Position numbers and translations under genes: made by a program. This document shows positions 16,985-24,105 of a stretch of 64,000 nt of DNA, one piece after another. The first letter of the stretch is position 1, and every line of letters starts with the position of its first letter. The notes under the pieces are model-generated. The model searched no databases, had not been told where the DNA came from, and saw only the letters and a list, made by a program, of their open reading frames with translations. This DNA comes from Rikenellaceae bacterium (GTDB lineage: Bacteria; Bacteroidota; Bacteroidia; Bacteroidales; Rikenellaceae), in the NCBI GenBank assembly GCA_015059955.1, contig SUZK01000007.1, positions 1-64,000 of the forward strand, read 5' to 3'.

Positions 16985-17446
16985 ATGGACTTATCCGGAA
17001 ATAAGGACTTGCTCGATAGAGAGTTAGTGGCATTCTTCGCTTCGCGGAAAGCAACGCCACACGATACGCAATTGGCGCTGCAATGGGCCGAATCCATCTG
17101 CCAAACCGACAAAGTCGTTATCAGCGGCTTTCACTCCCCACTCGAAAAAGAAGTTTTGAACCACCTGCTTGAACGACATCATCCCGTGATTTTTGCACTC
17201 GGGAGGGCGCTTTATAAGAAGGTTCCGCCGCACCTGCAATCTGCTTTTGACGAGGGGAATCTGCTGTTTATTTCGTTTCGTGATTACACACGTCATAGCT
17301 GGAACTCCGCCCAACAACGCAATTGGGGCGCCGCCGACCTCGCCGCCGAGGTCTATTTCACGCAGTTCGATAACACCAGCTCCCTCAGTACTCTGCATTT
17401 TACCCTCAATAGGTATAGCGATAAGGCGGTGTATATTTTGGGATGA
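16985..17446 (+). CDS. SLOG-type Rossmann protein, start fused to the 6S-like RNA terminator
   Basis: A 153-residue protein: SGNKDLLDRELVAFFASR, DKVVISGFHSPLEKEVLNHLLER, HPVIFALGRALYKKVP, LLFISFRDY, AADLAAEVYF. The alternating strands and the GFHSPLE loop suggest a SLOG (DprA/LOG-like) Rossmann fold of the kind annotated in Bacteroidetes as a short DNA-binding or DprA-like protein. Relatives would start with a strand before SGNKDLL that is missing here. The only ATG directly abuts the T tract of the RNA terminator, with no room for a separate ribosome site. The gene may be 5'-truncated or expressed only by read-through. A deleted copy lies at 709-876. Confidence 0.55.
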   Translation: MDLSGNKDLLDRELVAFFASRKATPHDTQLALQWAESICQTDKVVISGFHSPLEKEVLNHLLERHHPVIFALGRALYKKVPPHLQSAFDEGNLLFISFRDYTRHSWNSAQQRNWGAADLAAEVYFTQFDNTSSLSTLHFTLNRYSDKAVYILG

Positions 17447-17575
17447 CACCAATTGTGAAAAAAATGTACTACCAAAGATGCCTTGTAGTAGTGTTTGGCG
17501 CATATTTTTATTTATTGTTAATAATTTTCCGATAAAATTTTACCCCAAAACTTTAACTATTAATTAAAATTTTCG

Positions 17576-17583
17576 TATATTTG
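17576..17583 (+). promoter_or_regulatory. Bacteroidetes -7 promoter element of the retron-like cassette
   Basis: TATATTTG after an AT-rich stretch. It predicts a transcript start near 17,590, about 340 bases before the first ORF, which leaves space for a non-coding RNA. Confidence 0.6.
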
Positions 17584-17589
17584 CACCGA

Positions 17590-17929
17590 GTTCTTTGAGA
17601 TAATTATACTGCACGACAAAACTTAGTTCTTGAAGCGAATTAAGTTTCGCAACCTAAAGAGGTCTTCGGGGCCGTATCGTGTATCAACTATTAGCCGATT
17701 AAGCGAACAAATAAATAGGTTCAGCTAATAAGTGAATAGGGATAAAGCGATATGACCTGATGTGTTAAATTGTTTATTTAGTATTTTATCGTATATGGTA
17801 ATTGTTGAATAGAGTTTGAACACGGAATGGAAGGGGGTGAACACGGGAACAGCGCATATGAGTTTTAGTCGTGATATTGATGTTGAGCACGGAGCAATGT
17901 CGCTCTGACTAAAACACAATTAGTATATG
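17590..17929 (+). ncRNA. Candidate retron msr-msd RNA/leader
   Basis: A long non-coding leader with many paired elements. In order: CACGA/TCGTG (17,612-17,616 with 17,677-17,681), enclosing GCGAA/TTCGC; TATTAGC/GCTAATA (17,689-17,695 with 17,724-17,730); GATAAA/TTTATC; and GTTTTAGTC/GACTAAAAC (near 17,863-17,914), closing a hairpin of about 50 nt that could be the msd. An inverted repeat pair, 17,792-17,805 with 17,916-17,929 (13 of 14 positions paired counting wobbles), encloses the last part as retron a1/a2 repeats do. A second possible a1/a2 is 17,678-17,688 with 17,882-17,891, which would place a TTAGC motif, similar to known branch-G contexts, at the msr start. The exact RNA ends are not settled. 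Confidence 0.5.
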
Positions 17930-18157
17930 AATAGATTTTTAAATCAGGAAAGCCTGATACAAGGTATTGAGGCTTTCATTTCGAGGGACCGTTGTTCACT
18001 CTCAAATGAAGATTTAGTTCTTTTAAATGATTGTTTGGATTTTATCAAGAGTTGCAAGAAGGCCAAAATGCCATCTCTTGAGACTGTGGGCAGAATCGCA
18101 GAATTGCTACTGAAATTTTTGTCCGCATCTGACGACATTATGAACTTGTTTCATTAA
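17927..18157 (+). CDS. Small hypothetical protein of the retron-like cassette
   Basis: A 76-residue all-helical-looking protein (FLNQESLIQGIEAFISRD, SNEDLVLLNDCLDFIKSCKKA, LETVGRIAELLLKFLSASDDI). No known family. Its ATG falls inside the candidate a2 repeat (17,916-17,929), so reverse transcription or folding of the RNA could affect translation. It precedes the Xre gene by 27 bases and is probably in the same transcript. It could be an antitoxin-like or structural partner; that is only a guess from size and position. Confidence 0.55.
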   Translation: MNRFLNQESLIQGIEAFISRDRCSLSNEDLVLLNDCLDFIKSCKKAKMPSLETVGRIAELLLKFLSASDDIMNLFH

Positions 18158-18184
18158 CACCCCCTTCTAATTTTTTTGTATGTT

Positions 18185-18493
18185 ATGAATTTAGGCGAAA
18201 CTATAAAACTGCTAAGGAAACGTAATGGATTAAATCAATCTCAGTTAGCAGAGTTATGTGAAATTACAGTCACATACCTATCTCTGATTGAAAATGGCAA
18301 AAAGGAACCTACATTGTCTTTGCTCAAAACGATTGCAAATAGTCTGCAAGTGCCTTTACCAATCCTCTTATTTTCAGCTCTTACAGAAGAAGATATTCCT
18401 GAATCAAGGAAAGAGTTGTTCAGTGTTATTAAGCCATCGATAGATTCTATGCTACATAATTTGATAGATGACAATGTTGATTCAAAGAGTTAA
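18185..18493 (+). CDS. Xre-family helix-turn-helix regulator in the retron-like cassette
   Basis: 102 residues from the ATG at 18,185; an in-frame TTG three codons earlier is less likely. Residues 1-60 form a classic Xre/Cro HTH: NLGETIKLLRKRNGLNQSQLAEL, then VTYLSLIENGKKEPTLSLL. The C-terminal 40 residues are a helical tail. Its end overlaps the reverse transcriptase gene by 26 bases, so the two are translationally coupled. It probably represses the promoter at 17,576 and could also be a functional part of the system, as some retron types carry HTH accessory proteins. Confidence 0.85.
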   Translation: MNLGETIKLLRKRNGLNQSQLAELCEITVTYLSLIENGKKEPTLSLLKTIANSLQVPLPILLFSALTEEDIPESRKELFSVIKPSIDSMLHNLIDDNVDSKS

Positions 18494-19337
18494 TATATTA
18501 TGTAGTACTGTATTACACATTAGCATTGACCGGCTTAATTACATCATTGCTAATATAGAGAAATTCTACATTGAATATCAAAAGCCCAAGCGAGACAAAA
18601 ATGGTGCAAAGCGTCTTAATAAACCGCAATATCAAGAGCGATATGGAAAATATTGGGCTCGAACCATAAATCCCCCTCACGAAGAGTTGAAAAATATTCA
18701 GAAATGCATTAATGGTTATTTGGTAAACCATATCCCAATGCCTGATTTTGCATATGGAGGAGTAAAAGAGAAAGACAATATTCTGAATGCAAAGCAGCAT
18801 AAGGGGCGAAAATATGTATTCCAAACCGATTTAACGGATTTCTACCCGTTCATCTCTTGCAAGAGCGTTTATGAAATGTTTGTAAGAGTCGGTTTTTCTG
18901 CCGATGTTGCCTCTAAGCTAACTAAATTAACAACTTTCAAAGGACATCTTCCGCAGGGAGCGCCTACCTCCACCACAATTGCGAATTTAGTATTTGAGCC
19001 AACAGGTCGTAAACTTCAGGCCTTATCGGTTGAATACAAATTAAGGATGACTACATTTGTTGATGATGTGACCATTTCATCACAATATCAATTCAAGGAC
19101 ATAACCCCCGAAATGATTAAGATCTTGGAAGAGGATGGATTTAGAATAAGTCAAAATAAAACATCATATAAGTCTGGTATCACAGAGATTACAGGGGTTA
19201 GAAGCCTAAATAACTCTATGACTACTACGAGAAAGTTTAAGGAGAAATACGCACAAAAGTCATTTCTGTCAGAGTCCACTATACGGGGAATGGAGCAATA
19301 TCAAAGAAGAGTTAAAAGCATTTCAAATAGTAAATAA
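18468..19337 (+). CDS. Retron-type reverse transcriptase
   Basis: A 289-residue RNA-directed DNA polymerase, near the 300-residue size usual for retron RTs. The sequence shows RT0-like INPPHEELKNIQKCI (68-82) and the retron-specific region X NAKQH (107-111, NAxxH). The first catalytic Asp is in FQTDLTDFYPFIS (Asp121). LPQGAPTSTTIANLVF is at 161-176. The catalytic box reads FVDD (197-200) instead of YADD, and the late motif is ITG (241-243) where retrons have VTG. NAxxH plus (V/I)TG separates it from group II intron, DGR and Abi RTs. It would copy the upstream RNA into branched msDNA. The FVDD box is unusual but keeps both Asp residues. Confidence 0.85.
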   Translation: MTMLIQRVNILCSTVLHISIDRLNYIIANIEKFYIEYQKPKRDKNGAKRLNKPQYQERYGKYWARTINPPHEELKNIQKCINGYLVNHIPMPDFAYGGVKEKDNILNAKQHKGRKYVFQTDLTDFYPFISCKSVYEMFVRVGFSADVASKLTKLTTFKGHLPQGAPTSTTIANLVFEPTGRKLQALSVEYKLRMTTFVDDVTISSQYQFKDITPEMIKILEEDGFRISQNKTSYKSGITEITGVRSLNNSMTTTRKFKEKYAQKSFLSESTIRGMEQYQRRVKSISNSK

Positions 19338-19342
19338 AACAT

Positions 19343-21217
19343 ATGAATATCACAGGAATAGAAAATTATCTTAATGAATATATAAAACAGGATAATCCGC
19401 AGTATGCTGTTATGCTTAAAGGTAAATGGGGCTGCGGTAAAACTTTTTTTATCAAACAGTTAGCTGATAAATGGCAGGTTGAGCCTCATGCCGAAGAGAG
19501 AATAGAACTACAACCGATATATATAAGTTTAAATGGCGTATCATCATGTTCCGCTATATCATTTCTCATTAAACGAGCATTATATCCTATATTATATTCA
19601 AAAGGAGCACAAGTCGCAAAGAAAGTAATATGCGGAACAATAACAGCACTTTCAAAATCATTAATAGACCTTAATAAAGATGGTAATGTTGATGATTTAT
19701 CAAGCATATTCGACACGGAAATGATATTAGATATTTTATCTAAACCTAATGCTTCTGTGTCTGGTAACAAAATATTGATATTTGATGACATAGAACGCTC
19801 CAAACTATCAACAGATGAATTATTTGGCTATATTAACAATTTGGTAGAGCACTCGGGTTGTAAGATTATTCTTGTCTGTGAAGAAGAAAAACTTAAATTA
19901 TTATGTGATCAGCCAGATTCAAAAATAAAGTATGATGAATTCAAAGAGAAGCTGATCGGGAAAACCATATCTTTTGAACATGATTTGTATTCTATAGTGA
20001 AATCGATGTCTGAAAAAAGTGGTAATAAATATCTACAAGATAACAGCGAACTGATTGCTAAACTATTCATTGCATCGCAAGTTCAAAATTTACGAATCAT
20101 AAAACAATTCATTTCAGATTTCAAAATTCTATTAACAGAGATTGAACCAAGCAAGTATGATCCAATCTTGTTTGAAAAATTTACACAAAATGTTATAGCA
20201 TATTTTACTATATCATATTGTGAATATAAATCAGGAGACACAACATTCCACGAGTACTTTCAGACATTCCACTTTAGTAAGACAGACGAAGACAAAAATA
20301 GAATCCGCTCATACGAGCAGAAATACAATGGAATACTTATAAAGTATGGTATTCAACATTCTGAGTATGGGATACGCTTAGCAGATATTGTTTATTATAT
20401 CGAGAATGGTAGTATTCAGAATCTTCAAGATATATTATCTGCGAATAATATATTGAATGGAAGGCCTCTTGCAGATTGGGAAAAACTGATCCAATATGCA
20501 GGCTTGACGAGTAAGGAATTTTACACCACATATAAAAATGTTAAAGATTCTTTTTATCGCGGTGAAATAGATTATGTGTCAATTGTAATACATGTTGTAG
20601 GACTCTTACTTAAATTCAACTCAATGTCAATTTCCAAATGCTCCACAAAGTACATTGAGAAAAAAGCCATACAGCAAATTGATAGCATTTATGTAAGATT
20701 CTTCCACTCTACTGACTTTAAGAATAGGATAGATGTAGGACGGTATGGAGCTGCTTGGGGAGCTATGTATACAGCAATTGACACTCCAGAATTGAAGAAT
20801 GTTTTGAACTATGCTATTGAAAAGCGTGCTAAATATTTTAAGACATTAGACATTCGCTACTGTAAAGATTTCTGGGAATACATAAATAATGATAAAGCAG
20901 TAAATATTGGGAAGTATTTTAACGAGATTATCGCAGAAGGAAACGCAACATATATGCAAAAAGAGGTTTTTGAGGATGTTAATATTGCCGTTGCGGCTAA
21001 AGCAATCTGTAACTTATCATTTGATAGTAAATTGTTTATTAAGGATTTTTTGGAATATAGATACCAGAATCACCCTCATTTGCTATCAAAGGAATGCGAC
21101 TATTTGCAAATATTAACAGAGCAACTTCAAAGATGTACAAAAAGGCAGAACTCATTTGATCGGGCTGGTACTTCTGAAATAATAAACACGGTGATTAACA
21201 TTATTTCACTACGATAG
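19343..21217 (+). CDS. KAP-type P-loop NTPase, putative effector of the retron-like cassette
   Basis: This 624-residue protein has an N-terminal P-loop: Walker A LKGKWGCGKTFF (27-34), Walker B NKILIFDDIERSKL (144-149) and a sensor-like strand CKIILVCEEEKL, the KAP/STAND-type arrangement. There are no clear transmembrane helices, unlike the KAP protein at 8,823. The C-terminal 400 residues are helical with aromatic patches and no known domain. It starts five bases after the reverse transcriptase stop, which ties it to that operon. In retrons the downstream gene usually encodes the toxic effector held inactive by RT-msDNA, so an ATPase effector triggered by phage is the natural inference. Confidence 0.8.
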   Translation: MNITGIENYLNEYIKQDNPQYAVMLKGKWGCGKTFFIKQLADKWQVEPHAEERIELQPIYISLNGVSSCSAISFLIKRALYPILYSKGAQVAKKVICGTITALSKSLIDLNKDGNVDDLSSIFDTEMILDILSKPNASVSGNKILIFDDIERSKLSTDELFGYINNLVEHSGCKIILVCEEEKLKLLCDQPDSKIKYDEFKEKLIGKTISFEHDLYSIVKSMSEKSGNKYLQDNSELIAKLFIASQVQNLRIIKQFISDFKILLTEIEPSKYDPILFEKFTQNVIAYFTISYCEYKSGDTTFHEYFQTFHFSKTDEDKNRIRSYEQKYNGILIKYGIQHSEYGIRLADIVYYIENGSIQNLQDILSANNILNGRPLADWEKLIQYAGLTSKEFYTTYKNVKDSFYRGEIDYVSIVIHVVGLLLKFNSMSISKCSTKYIEKKAIQQIDSIYVRFFHSTDFKNRIDVGRYGAAWGAMYTAIDTPELKNVLNYAIEKRAKYFKTLDIRYCKDFWEYINNDKAVNIGKYFNEIIAEGNATYMQKEVFEDVNIAVAAKAICNLSFDSKLFIKDFLEYRYQNHPHLLSKECDYLQILTEQLQRCTKRQNSFDRAGTSEIINTVINIISLR

Positions 21218-21226
21218 AAATAACTT

Positions 21227-21373
21227 ATGCTCGTATACATCAACATACCCACAGGCAAGATTGACACCACACCACTGATTACGCACCGCTACAAACTCGT
21301 CGACATCGCCGAGGCATACCACCTGTTTGAGAACAAGCTGGACGGCGTGATTAAGGTGGCGGTGGAGCCGTAG
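21227..21373 (+). pseudogene. C-terminal remnant of a zinc-type alcohol dehydrogenase
   Basis: 48 codons ending in TAG encode GKIDTTPLITHRYKLVDIAEAYHLF followed by a KLDGVIKVAVEP ending, the last helix and strand of medium-chain NAD(P)-dependent alcohol dehydrogenases. The rest of the gene (about 300 residues) is absent. Codon use is GC-richer than the retron-like genes that now abut it, so the cassette's right border lies between 21,217 and 21,227. Confidence 0.75.
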
Positions 21374-21412
21374 GACAAATTATCAACTTCGCAAGAACTA
21401 CTTACTACACAA

Positions 21413-22633
21413 ATGAAGATTATTTTAAGTCGCAAAGGATTTGATTCAGGTTATGGTGGTATGCCAAGTCCCATTTTGCCAGATGGGACAATGCTATCTA
21501 TGCCTATACCAAGCGAAGGTGATTTAGTACATTATTGCGACCTTTACCACAACGGCTTATCGTATCAAGATATAATTAGCCAATTGAAGCCGAATAGTAA
21601 GATTCTTCACAAAGAGTGCCATCTTGATCCCGATATCCGCAAGGATATTGTCGTACGCAATGATGGTTGGAAGCCAGCATTTGGACAAGTTGGTGCGGCG
21701 CAATCTCATTTGAGCAATCAAGGTGTTTGCAACGGAGATATCTTCCTTTTTTTTGGCTGGTTTAGACATACTGCGATTGTAAATGGTAGGTTATCGTATA
21801 TTGGACCGACATCTGGATTTCACGCAATATATGGGTATATGCAAATTGGCAACATTATCAAATGTGCCGAAGATGTTCCACAATGGCTAATGAGTCATCC
21901 CCACGCTTGCGATAAACGATGGCAGAAAAATAATGCTATATATATAGCATCAGATAACCTATCTCTGAATCCAGAGTTACCGGGCGCTGGGTGTTTTAAT
22001 TTCTCCGAAGTATTGAAACTGACTATGGGTGGCCGAAGTAGGAGTATTTGGTCTTTGCCGACTTTTTTTAAGAATATTCCAATATCATACAATAGAAATG
22101 CGTGGAGAGAAGATGCTTTTCATTCTGCGGCCAAGGGACAAGAGTTTGTGTTTGAGGCAAACGACGATGTAATAAATTGGCTCAAATTCATATTAGCAAA
22201 TGGTTTTAAAGGGGATTTAGTCAATGCTGAAATGATTGAACGGACTCGGGGCAAACTGGTAGTAAATAATCGAGATGCAGTAGAGGTCGAATCTATTAAA
22301 CAGGAGTTGTTGAAACAATGTCGCTATTATGATGGAAAGGATTATAACCCATACGAAGGAGTGGAACAGAATAAAGCGATGCTCTATTTCTATGAGTCAT
22401 GTTGGGTTAATGAAATGGCAAATAGTAATGGTCGATTAAATTGGATGATGCAAGAGTATTACTTAAATATGCGTAATGCTTTGCCTGAAATGTTTAATGA
22501 TGATACAATGCCTTTTACATACAAGGCTTTATTGTTTGATAGGTATGTCCATTTTGGTGGCAGTCGTGAGGGATTTAGGGAGTTATTTGATAGTTGTTAC
22601 ACAAACAAGCTGAAGAGAGAGTTGCAAAAATAA
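21413..22633 (+). CDS. Nmad3 (nucleotide modification-associated domain 3) protein with extra C-terminal domain
   Basis: A 406-residue protein. The first 275 residues match the Nmad3 pattern: KIILSRKGFDSGYGGMPSPILPDGT at the start, then CHLDPDIR, FGQVGAAQSHLSNQGVCNGDIFLFFGWF, YGYMQIGNII and an NPELPGAGCF..LTMGG segment. Nmad3 was predicted from comparative genomics to act with DNA base modification or its sensing; the reaction is unknown. The remaining 130 residues (YYDGKDYNPYEG, FTYKALLFDRYVHFGGSREGF) are an unrecognised addition. No methylase or modification gene is beside it. It stops just before the truncated integrase. Confidence 0.75.
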   Translation: MKIILSRKGFDSGYGGMPSPILPDGTMLSMPIPSEGDLVHYCDLYHNGLSYQDIISQLKPNSKILHKECHLDPDIRKDIVVRNDGWKPAFGQVGAAQSHLSNQGVCNGDIFLFFGWFRHTAIVNGRLSYIGPTSGFHAIYGYMQIGNIIKCAEDVPQWLMSHPHACDKRWQKNNAIYIASDNLSLNPELPGAGCFNFSEVLKLTMGGRSRSIWSLPTFFKNIPISYNRNAWREDAFHSAAKGQEFVFEANDDVINWLKFILANGFKGDLVNAEMIERTRGKLVVNNRDAVEVESIKQELLKQCRYYDGKDYNPYEGVEQNKAMLYFYESCWVNEMANSNGRLNWMMQEYYLNMRNALPEMFNDDTMPFTYKALLFDRYVHFGGSREGFRELFDSCYTNKLKRELQK

Positions 22634-22649
22634 TGTGTGATTTATGATC

Positions 22650-23498
22650 GACCATTTCAATCCACATCGAGCCGTCATCCGCTAAAACAAGGTTTTGTTC
22701 GGTCAATGATGCGGTGGTCGAATAGTCGAAGCCCGTGAAACAACAAAACACAAAGACATTGCGCGCCTTCTCCAATCGCTTCTTTGTTGGTTTATAGTTG
22801 AGTATCAGTTCCAGTTCGTGGCGAGTTAGGTAACCTCTATCCTTCTTAACCTTCTTTAATCGCACATCGCAAAATGGGTCTTTTGCCATCAGTCCGCTCT
22901 TGAAACACATCGTGGTAATACGCTTGAAGATACGCATCAACTTCTCGGCGGAGTTGGCTTGCAGGTGGTAATCGACCTTCAAATAGGCCTCAAAGTCGAG
23001 CACAAAATCTCTATCGACCAACGATACGGGGATATCCGGTCGATTGCGTTTCACCCGCAGGAACTCTTCCAAGCGACGAAATGTTAAGTCAAACTTGTTG
23101 AATGTCGATTGCGTAATATCCACGCCGATAAGATTCTCTTGTCTATCGTTGAACTCGGCGAATACCGAAAGGATCGTCTTGCTGGGTGCTTTCACGCCGA
23201 GGAACTCATCACGAACCATTTGAGCCGTTACAGCCTCGCTCTGCTCGCATAGGCGGTAATATATGGTATTGATGCGTGTAACGACACTATCGAGGTAGCG
23301 GTTGGCTTGCAGGGCCTCGTGGCTATGACCGATGGCACGACCACTCTTGGCGTCCCAGATCTTCTCCGATACACGGATTTTAAGGCTGAAACGCGCCTTT
23401 GTGCCGTTGATTGTAATGCGAACATAGATTGGGAGCATCTTTGCCTCGTCGCTTGCCTCCCACTTTGCATAGAATAGGATTCTGAATGTACTTTTCAT
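22650..23498 (-). pseudogene. Truncated tyrosine recombinase (integrase) of the tRNA-Gly island
   Basis: The ATG at 23,498 opens a Bacteroidetes-type integrase. It has an arm-binding N-terminus (FRILFYAKWEASDEAKMLPIYVRIT..KARFSLKIRV), a SAM-like core-binding domain (QSTFNKFDLTFRRLEEFLR, ANSAEKLMRIFKRITTMCF) and the start of the catalytic domain (RGYLTRHELELILNY, NVFVFCCFTGFDYS). Homology ends near SMWIEMV at about 22,655. The next codons read random sequence into the Nmad3 gene. The HxxR and the catalytic Tyr region (about 120 residues) are lost. The enzyme should be dead, so the element can no longer move by itself. The gene lies next to the tRNA-Gly, as expected for a site-specific integrase. 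Confidence 0.8.
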
Positions 23499-23708
23499 CT
23501 GACTGTTTTTTAGAAAGTGTAGGCAACTGTCAGCCTGAAAAGTTTACTGATGGTCAAAAAAATTGCCCCAAATTATCAAAGTGTCCCCTCATTTCGGAGT
23601 AAGTGTCCCTTAATTTCACGGTGGATATTCGGAGGGACACTTCGAGGTTCGGGCTATGTCGGGTAGGGGCTCAACGAAGTCGGAGCGATACCGACCGACC
23701 ACAAATGA

Positions 23709-23741
23709 AAAACCCTCTGAAACGATGTTTCAAAGGGTTTT
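23709..23741 (+). terminator. Hairpin with T-rich end
   Basis: AAAACCCT.TGAAAC pairs with GTTTCA.AGGGTTTT around a 3-base loop, with one internal mismatch. It lies between the integrase remnant and the partial tRNA-Gly copy, with no gene ending directly before it. Confidence 0.5.
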
Positions 23742-23773
23742 GCTTGATTTTGTCCTCAAAACTTTTGGACTTG

Positions 23774-23793
23774 GAGCGGAAAACGAGACTCGA
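23774..23793 (-). repeat. Second partial copy of the tRNA-Gly 3' end
   Basis: 20 bases (GAGCGGAAAACGAGACTCGA on the plus strand) repeat the tRNA-Gly 3' terminus found at 23,925-23,944. Further on, GCCCGCATTCGCGGGC forms its own small hairpin instead of tRNA sequence. It is another attachment-type scar 150 bases from the real tRNA. Confidence 0.65.
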
Positions 23794-23890
23794 GCCCGCA
23801 TTCGCGGGCACTTCTCGCGAAATATATTTACACCCCCAACCCCTGAAAGGGGCGAGTGGGGTCGCTTCGTGCAAGTCTCGTGTCAAACGA

Positions 23891-23917
23891 AAAAAGCAGC
23901 CCGTTTGGACTGCTTTT
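23891..23917 (-). terminator. Terminator of tRNA-Gly
   Basis: On the minus strand AAAAGCAGTCC, an AAAC loop and GGGCTGCTTTTTT follow the tRNA by eight bases. This hairpin is part of the 48-base repeat shared with 3456-3503. Confidence 0.8.
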
Positions 23918-23925
23918 CTTCGTTG

Positions 23926-23998
23926 AGCGGAAAACGAGACTCGAACTCGCGACCCCAACCTTGGCAAGGTTGTGCTCTACCAACTGAGCTATTTCCGC
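23926..23998 (-). tRNA. tRNA-Gly(GCC)
   Basis: 73 nt on the minus strand. The acceptor stem GCGGAAA pairs with TTTCCGC. The D-arm is TAGCTCAGTTGGTAGAGCA, the anticodon loop is TTGCCAA with GCC in the centre, and the T-arm is GCGAGTTCGAGTCTCG. The CCA end is not encoded. Its 3' end is the right boundary of the accessory region. Confidence 0.95.
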
Positions 23999-24105
23999 AA
24001 CACTAACATCTTAAATTTTACGACTACAACCTTTCGATTGCGAGTGCAAAGGTACACCAAATTTTTTATTCTGCAAATTTTTTTGCAACTTTTTTTAAAG
24101 TTTTT

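Noticed and set aside
15679..18493. Res-Xre toxin-antitoxin pair formed by the RES gene and the Xre gene
   Set aside because: They are on opposite strands, 1.6 kb apart, and the Xre gene overlaps the reverse transcriptase gene.
18468..19337. Diversity-generating retroelement or group II intron reverse transcriptase
   Set aside because: No template/variable repeat pair, accessory Avd gene, maturase domain or intron structure; NAxxH and ITG motifs point to retrons.
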